Positions 62,007 through 64,000 of a stretch of DNA of 64,000 nt are shown one piece after another; the stretch's first letter is position 1; every line of letters begins with the position of its first letter. The DNA comes from Streptococcus varani. GTDB taxonomy: Bacteria > Bacillota > Bacilli > Lactobacillales > Streptococcaceae. The notes under the pieces are model-generated. The model was not told the DNA's origin. It saw nothing but the letters and a program-made list of their open reading frames with translations, and did no database searches. A program made the position numbers and the translations under genes. The DNA is taken from assembly GCF_001375655.1 (NCBI RefSeq), contig NZ_CTEN01000003.1:248001-312000 (forward strand), written 5' to 3'.

Positions 62007-62747
62007 CTATTTCTTAGCCAAGCCTTGCTTATTAAGAAAAGCTTTCATATGCTTACGAGGACGGCTGAGTAGGCTTTTAAAGGCAGTGGAGGACCAAGTG
62101 AGAGGCCCTTTACTGGAATCTCGCTTGAAATAATAATCTGCTGTCATTTCCTCGTACTCATTTGTTTTCTCTAACGTTTCCTTTGAATAACCATTATAAT
62201 GATGAATACTGGTTCGTGGGAAACGAGGTTTCCTATCATTTATTTTTGCAGAATAACCAAGAACTAAACCATAGATGGGAAAGACATATTGAGGCAAATG
62301 CAGGAGCTCTGCAATAGCCTCAATACCATCCCTTACACCACCAATATAACAAGCCCCCATGCCCAAAGATTCTGCTGCAATAACCAAATTTTGAGCAGCC
62401 AAACTAGCATCTATAGCTCCAACCATAAGAGCATCAATTCCTTCAAGGGTCCCACTGATATCAATTTTTTGATGAGCAGCTAAATCGGCATGGCGCCTAA
62501 AATCTCCACAAAAAATGAAGAAATGACCTGCCTCTAGGATGAAAGACTGTAATTTTCCTTTTTCAACAATTTTCTCAAGAAGGTCTTCATCATCTATGCT
62601 GATAATAGAATAGGCCTGAAGAAAGCTAGCAGTTGAAGCTGATTGAGCAGCCTCGACCAAGGTTTCCACTTCTTTTTTATTTAATTTTTGAGGTTTGAAA
62701 TTGCGAACGGATACATGCTTTTTTAATAATTGGATGGTTGGGTTCAT
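62007..62747 (-). CDS. Oxygen-insensitive NADPH nitroreductase (NfsA/Frp type)
   Basis: 246 residues: KKHVSVRNFKPQKLNKKEVETLVEAAQSAS (FMN phosphate site), DASLAAQNLVIAAESLGMGACYIGGVRD near 113-140, and IYGLVLGYSA. Flavin-dependent reduction of nitro compounds, quinones or flavins. Confidence 0.9.
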   Translation of the reverse strand: MNPTIQLLKKHVSVRNFKPQKLNKKEVETLVEAAQSASTASFLQAYSIISIDDEDLLEKIVEKGKLQSFILEAGHFFIFCGDFRRHADLAAHQKIDISGTLEGIDALMVGAIDASLAAQNLVIAAESLGMGACYIGGVRDGIEAIAELLHLPQYVFPIYGLVLGYSAKINDRKPRFPRTSIHHYNGYSKETLEKTNEYEEMTADYYFKRDSSKGPLTWSSTAFKSLLSRPRKHMKAFLNKQGLAKK

Positions 62748-62864
62748 TGTTACTCCTTTAAATATAGAGGGCCTAATACTTTCATTTTACCACATAAAAT
62801 ACTTACTTGCTGAGACCATTTTACCGTTTAAAAAGTCACCTGAAAAACAGATGACCACTGAGTA

Positions 62865-63590
62865 TCATTGCAAATCTTTGATCATCTGACCAAGATCCGA
62901 TTTGGTGATAATACCGGCAATATCAGCAGCTGATTGGATGCTTAAATTTTTCCGGTGGCAAACAATAGCGACACGGACTTTTGTACCTGTAAAATGATGA
63001 AGGGTTTGATGCAAAGTAGTTTCCTTGAAAAGACTGATCACTGCATCGCCATTTTCCTCAAAAGGAATAACTTCTGCTATCTTTACCCTATGCAAATCTT
63101 CTGAAGAAAAGGTTCCCTTTTGACTGAGAGTTGCTAGCCAATTTGCAATACCACTATTAGAAATAATACCCACATAACCCTTGTTATCAAAAACTGGAAA
63201 CTGAGAAAAATGCTTTTGGTGAATCACCTTGAGAACATCCATTAAGGAGTCAGTCACTTTAAAGGAAAAGATTTTTTCACGCTGACCCTCTGCGAGAAAA
63301 TCAGCAAGAGATTTTGGATGCTGATAATCATGTGTAACTTTTTTGAGAATATTGATAATTTGCTGGGAAGGAGTAGCTACCACCGGTAGATTCGTTTTGG
63401 TTTCATGAGCAAGCAGATTCCTTAGACGCCTAGCAATATCCAATATTTCCCAATTTGCCTTAACAGGATTGCTCTCCAAAGCATTCTTCTCCCGATCCAA
63501 GAGATCATAAATCGTTTCAGTACTATCATACTTATTTTGAAGCGTCTGCTCCAAATCATTAAAGATTTTCAAGAACTCAGTTTGACTCAT
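62865..63590 (-). CDS. CBS-pair protein with helical N-terminal domain
   Basis: 241 residues from ATG 63590 (MSQTEFLKIF). N-terminal helical part (about 1-90, IARRLRNLLAHET, HEPN/DUF4145-like) then two CBS repeats (about 100-235; PVFDNKGYVGIISNSGI, IAGIITKSDLGQMI). CBS pairs sense adenine nucleotides, including c-di-AMP in Firmicutes. Role unknown. Confidence 0.75.
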   Translation of the reverse strand: MSQTEFLKIFNDLEQTLQNKYDSTETIYDLLDREKNALESNPVKANWEILDIARRLRNLLAHETKTNLPVVATPSQQIINILKKVTHDYQHPKSLADFLAEGQREKIFSFKVTDSLMDVLKVIHQKHFSQFPVFDNKGYVGIISNSGIANWLATLSQKGTFSSEDLHRVKIAEVIPFEENGDAVISLFKETTLHQTLHHFTGTKVRVAIVCHRKNLSIQSAADIAGIITKSDLGQMIKDLQ

Positions 63591-63751
63591 CCTATCACAC
63601 ACTCTCTAAAAGATTTGCCTATATTATAGCACAATTTGGATATAGATTTTTTAAATTAATTAAAGTATGGGGAATTTGTTTACTCTTACTAGTAGGATGT
63701 TAATTCCCAAAGCCTATCTTATCCTTCCTCAGCCAAATAACTTAGACATAC

Positions 63752-63781
63752 AAAAAACTACTGGCGAACCAGTAGTTTTTT
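63752..63781. terminator. HU gene terminator (bidirectional)
   Basis: AAAAAACTACTGG-CGAA-CCAGTAGTTTTTT, symmetric hairpin with both tails, 14 bases after the HU stop. Confidence 0.85.
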
Positions 63782-63794
63782 CATCACAATGTGA

Positions 63795-64000
63795 TTATTT
63801 AACAGCGTCTTTAAGAGCTTTACCTGCTTTAAATGCTGGAACTTTTGAAGCTGCGATTGTGATTTCTTCACCTGATTGTGGGTTACGACCTTTACGAGCT
63901 GCACGTTCGCGAACTTCGAAGTTACCGAAACCGATCAATTGAACTTTTTCACCTGCTGCAAGGTAGTCAGCTACTGCTGCAAATACAGCATCTACTGCTG
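63795..64000 (-). CDS. hup: DNA-binding protein HU (5' end outside window)
   Basis: The last 68 or so residues are present: [43 protein letters not shown] and a C-terminal [18 protein letters not shown]. The DNA-binding arm with the R-x-x-R-x-G-R-N-P turn is intact. Compacts and bends DNA. Preferred codons show high expression. N-terminus lies beyond the right edge. Confidence 0.96.
   Translation of the reverse strand, partial: AVDAVFAAVADYLAAGEKVQLIGFGNFEVRERAARKGRNPQSGEEITIAASKVPAFKAGKALKDAVK

Overview
The window looks like a low-GC Firmicute chromosome of the genus Streptococcus. Marker genes are the order flavodoxin / S14 / chorismate mutase / rplS, the rapZ-yvcK-whiA operon, a Pde2-type DHH phosphodiesterase, an AdcR box, cop boxes and a 106-bp RUP-like element. 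The mix of genes and repeats fits S. suis or a close relative best, but that species call is recollection, not proof. No ribosomal RNA and no CRISPR array were seen; there is one tRNA.

Layout. 1-2,913 is a mobile-element module on the minus strand: an archaeo-eukaryotic-type primase/replication protein running off the left edge, small accessory genes and a broken DUF2786 gene. 3,043-5,077 is a minus-strand operon: DHH phosphodiesterase, the FMN transferase ApbE, and an unlisted 53-residue peptide carrying two ApbE-type flavinylation motifs. This last gene is the most interesting item. 5,154-10,867 is core: a GST-like oxidoreductase, flavodoxin, a zinc-independent S14 behind a perfect AdcR box, an IS1182-family insertion that duplicated the S14 terminator, chorismate mutase, a CLC transporter, tRNA-Arg and L19. 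10,868-13,460 is decayed accessory DNA with an IS200-type element nested inside an IS982-family element. 13,668-23,263 is core: whiA/yvcK/rapZ, a DUF1003 gene, gldA, ridA, and an operon tseB-like / aminotransferase / broken VOC gene / asnS.

23,375-30,676 holds two paralogous FMN reductases, an ECF S-component whose C-terminus is replaced by a transposase tail, a SAM-hydroxide adenosyltransferase, yaaA, hemolysin III, a Cof phosphatase and a MocR regulator that lacks its PLP lysine. 30,677-43,201 holds a palindromic tandem array, a heterodimeric ABC exporter, an IS1182 remnant, degV/tetR, a second ABC system ended by the RUP-like element, an ArgR-box-controlled binding protein plus ornithine carbamoyltransferase, Tpx and acetyltransferases. 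43,295-50,678 holds copA with two cop boxes, an amino-sugar operon (rpiR, nanE, PTS EIICB) and a HerA-like ATPase.

50,826-64,000 holds a Nudix hydrolase, an Old Yellow Enzyme, and an electrophile-detoxification-like operon (ADH, cupin, CMD, AKR) whose MerR regulator carries a stop codon although its 19-bp-spacer promoter is intact. After it come an SDR and an NTF2-like protein facing a LysR regulator, two mechanistically different 6-phospho-beta-glucosidases back to back around a cre-like site, a nitroreductase, a CBS protein and HU.

Two themes recur. Several genes are broken by single stop codons or indels (DUF2786, VOC, MerR, both older transposases). Small palindromic repeats and IS ends repeatedly supply terminators, stop codons or C-termini for neighbouring genes.
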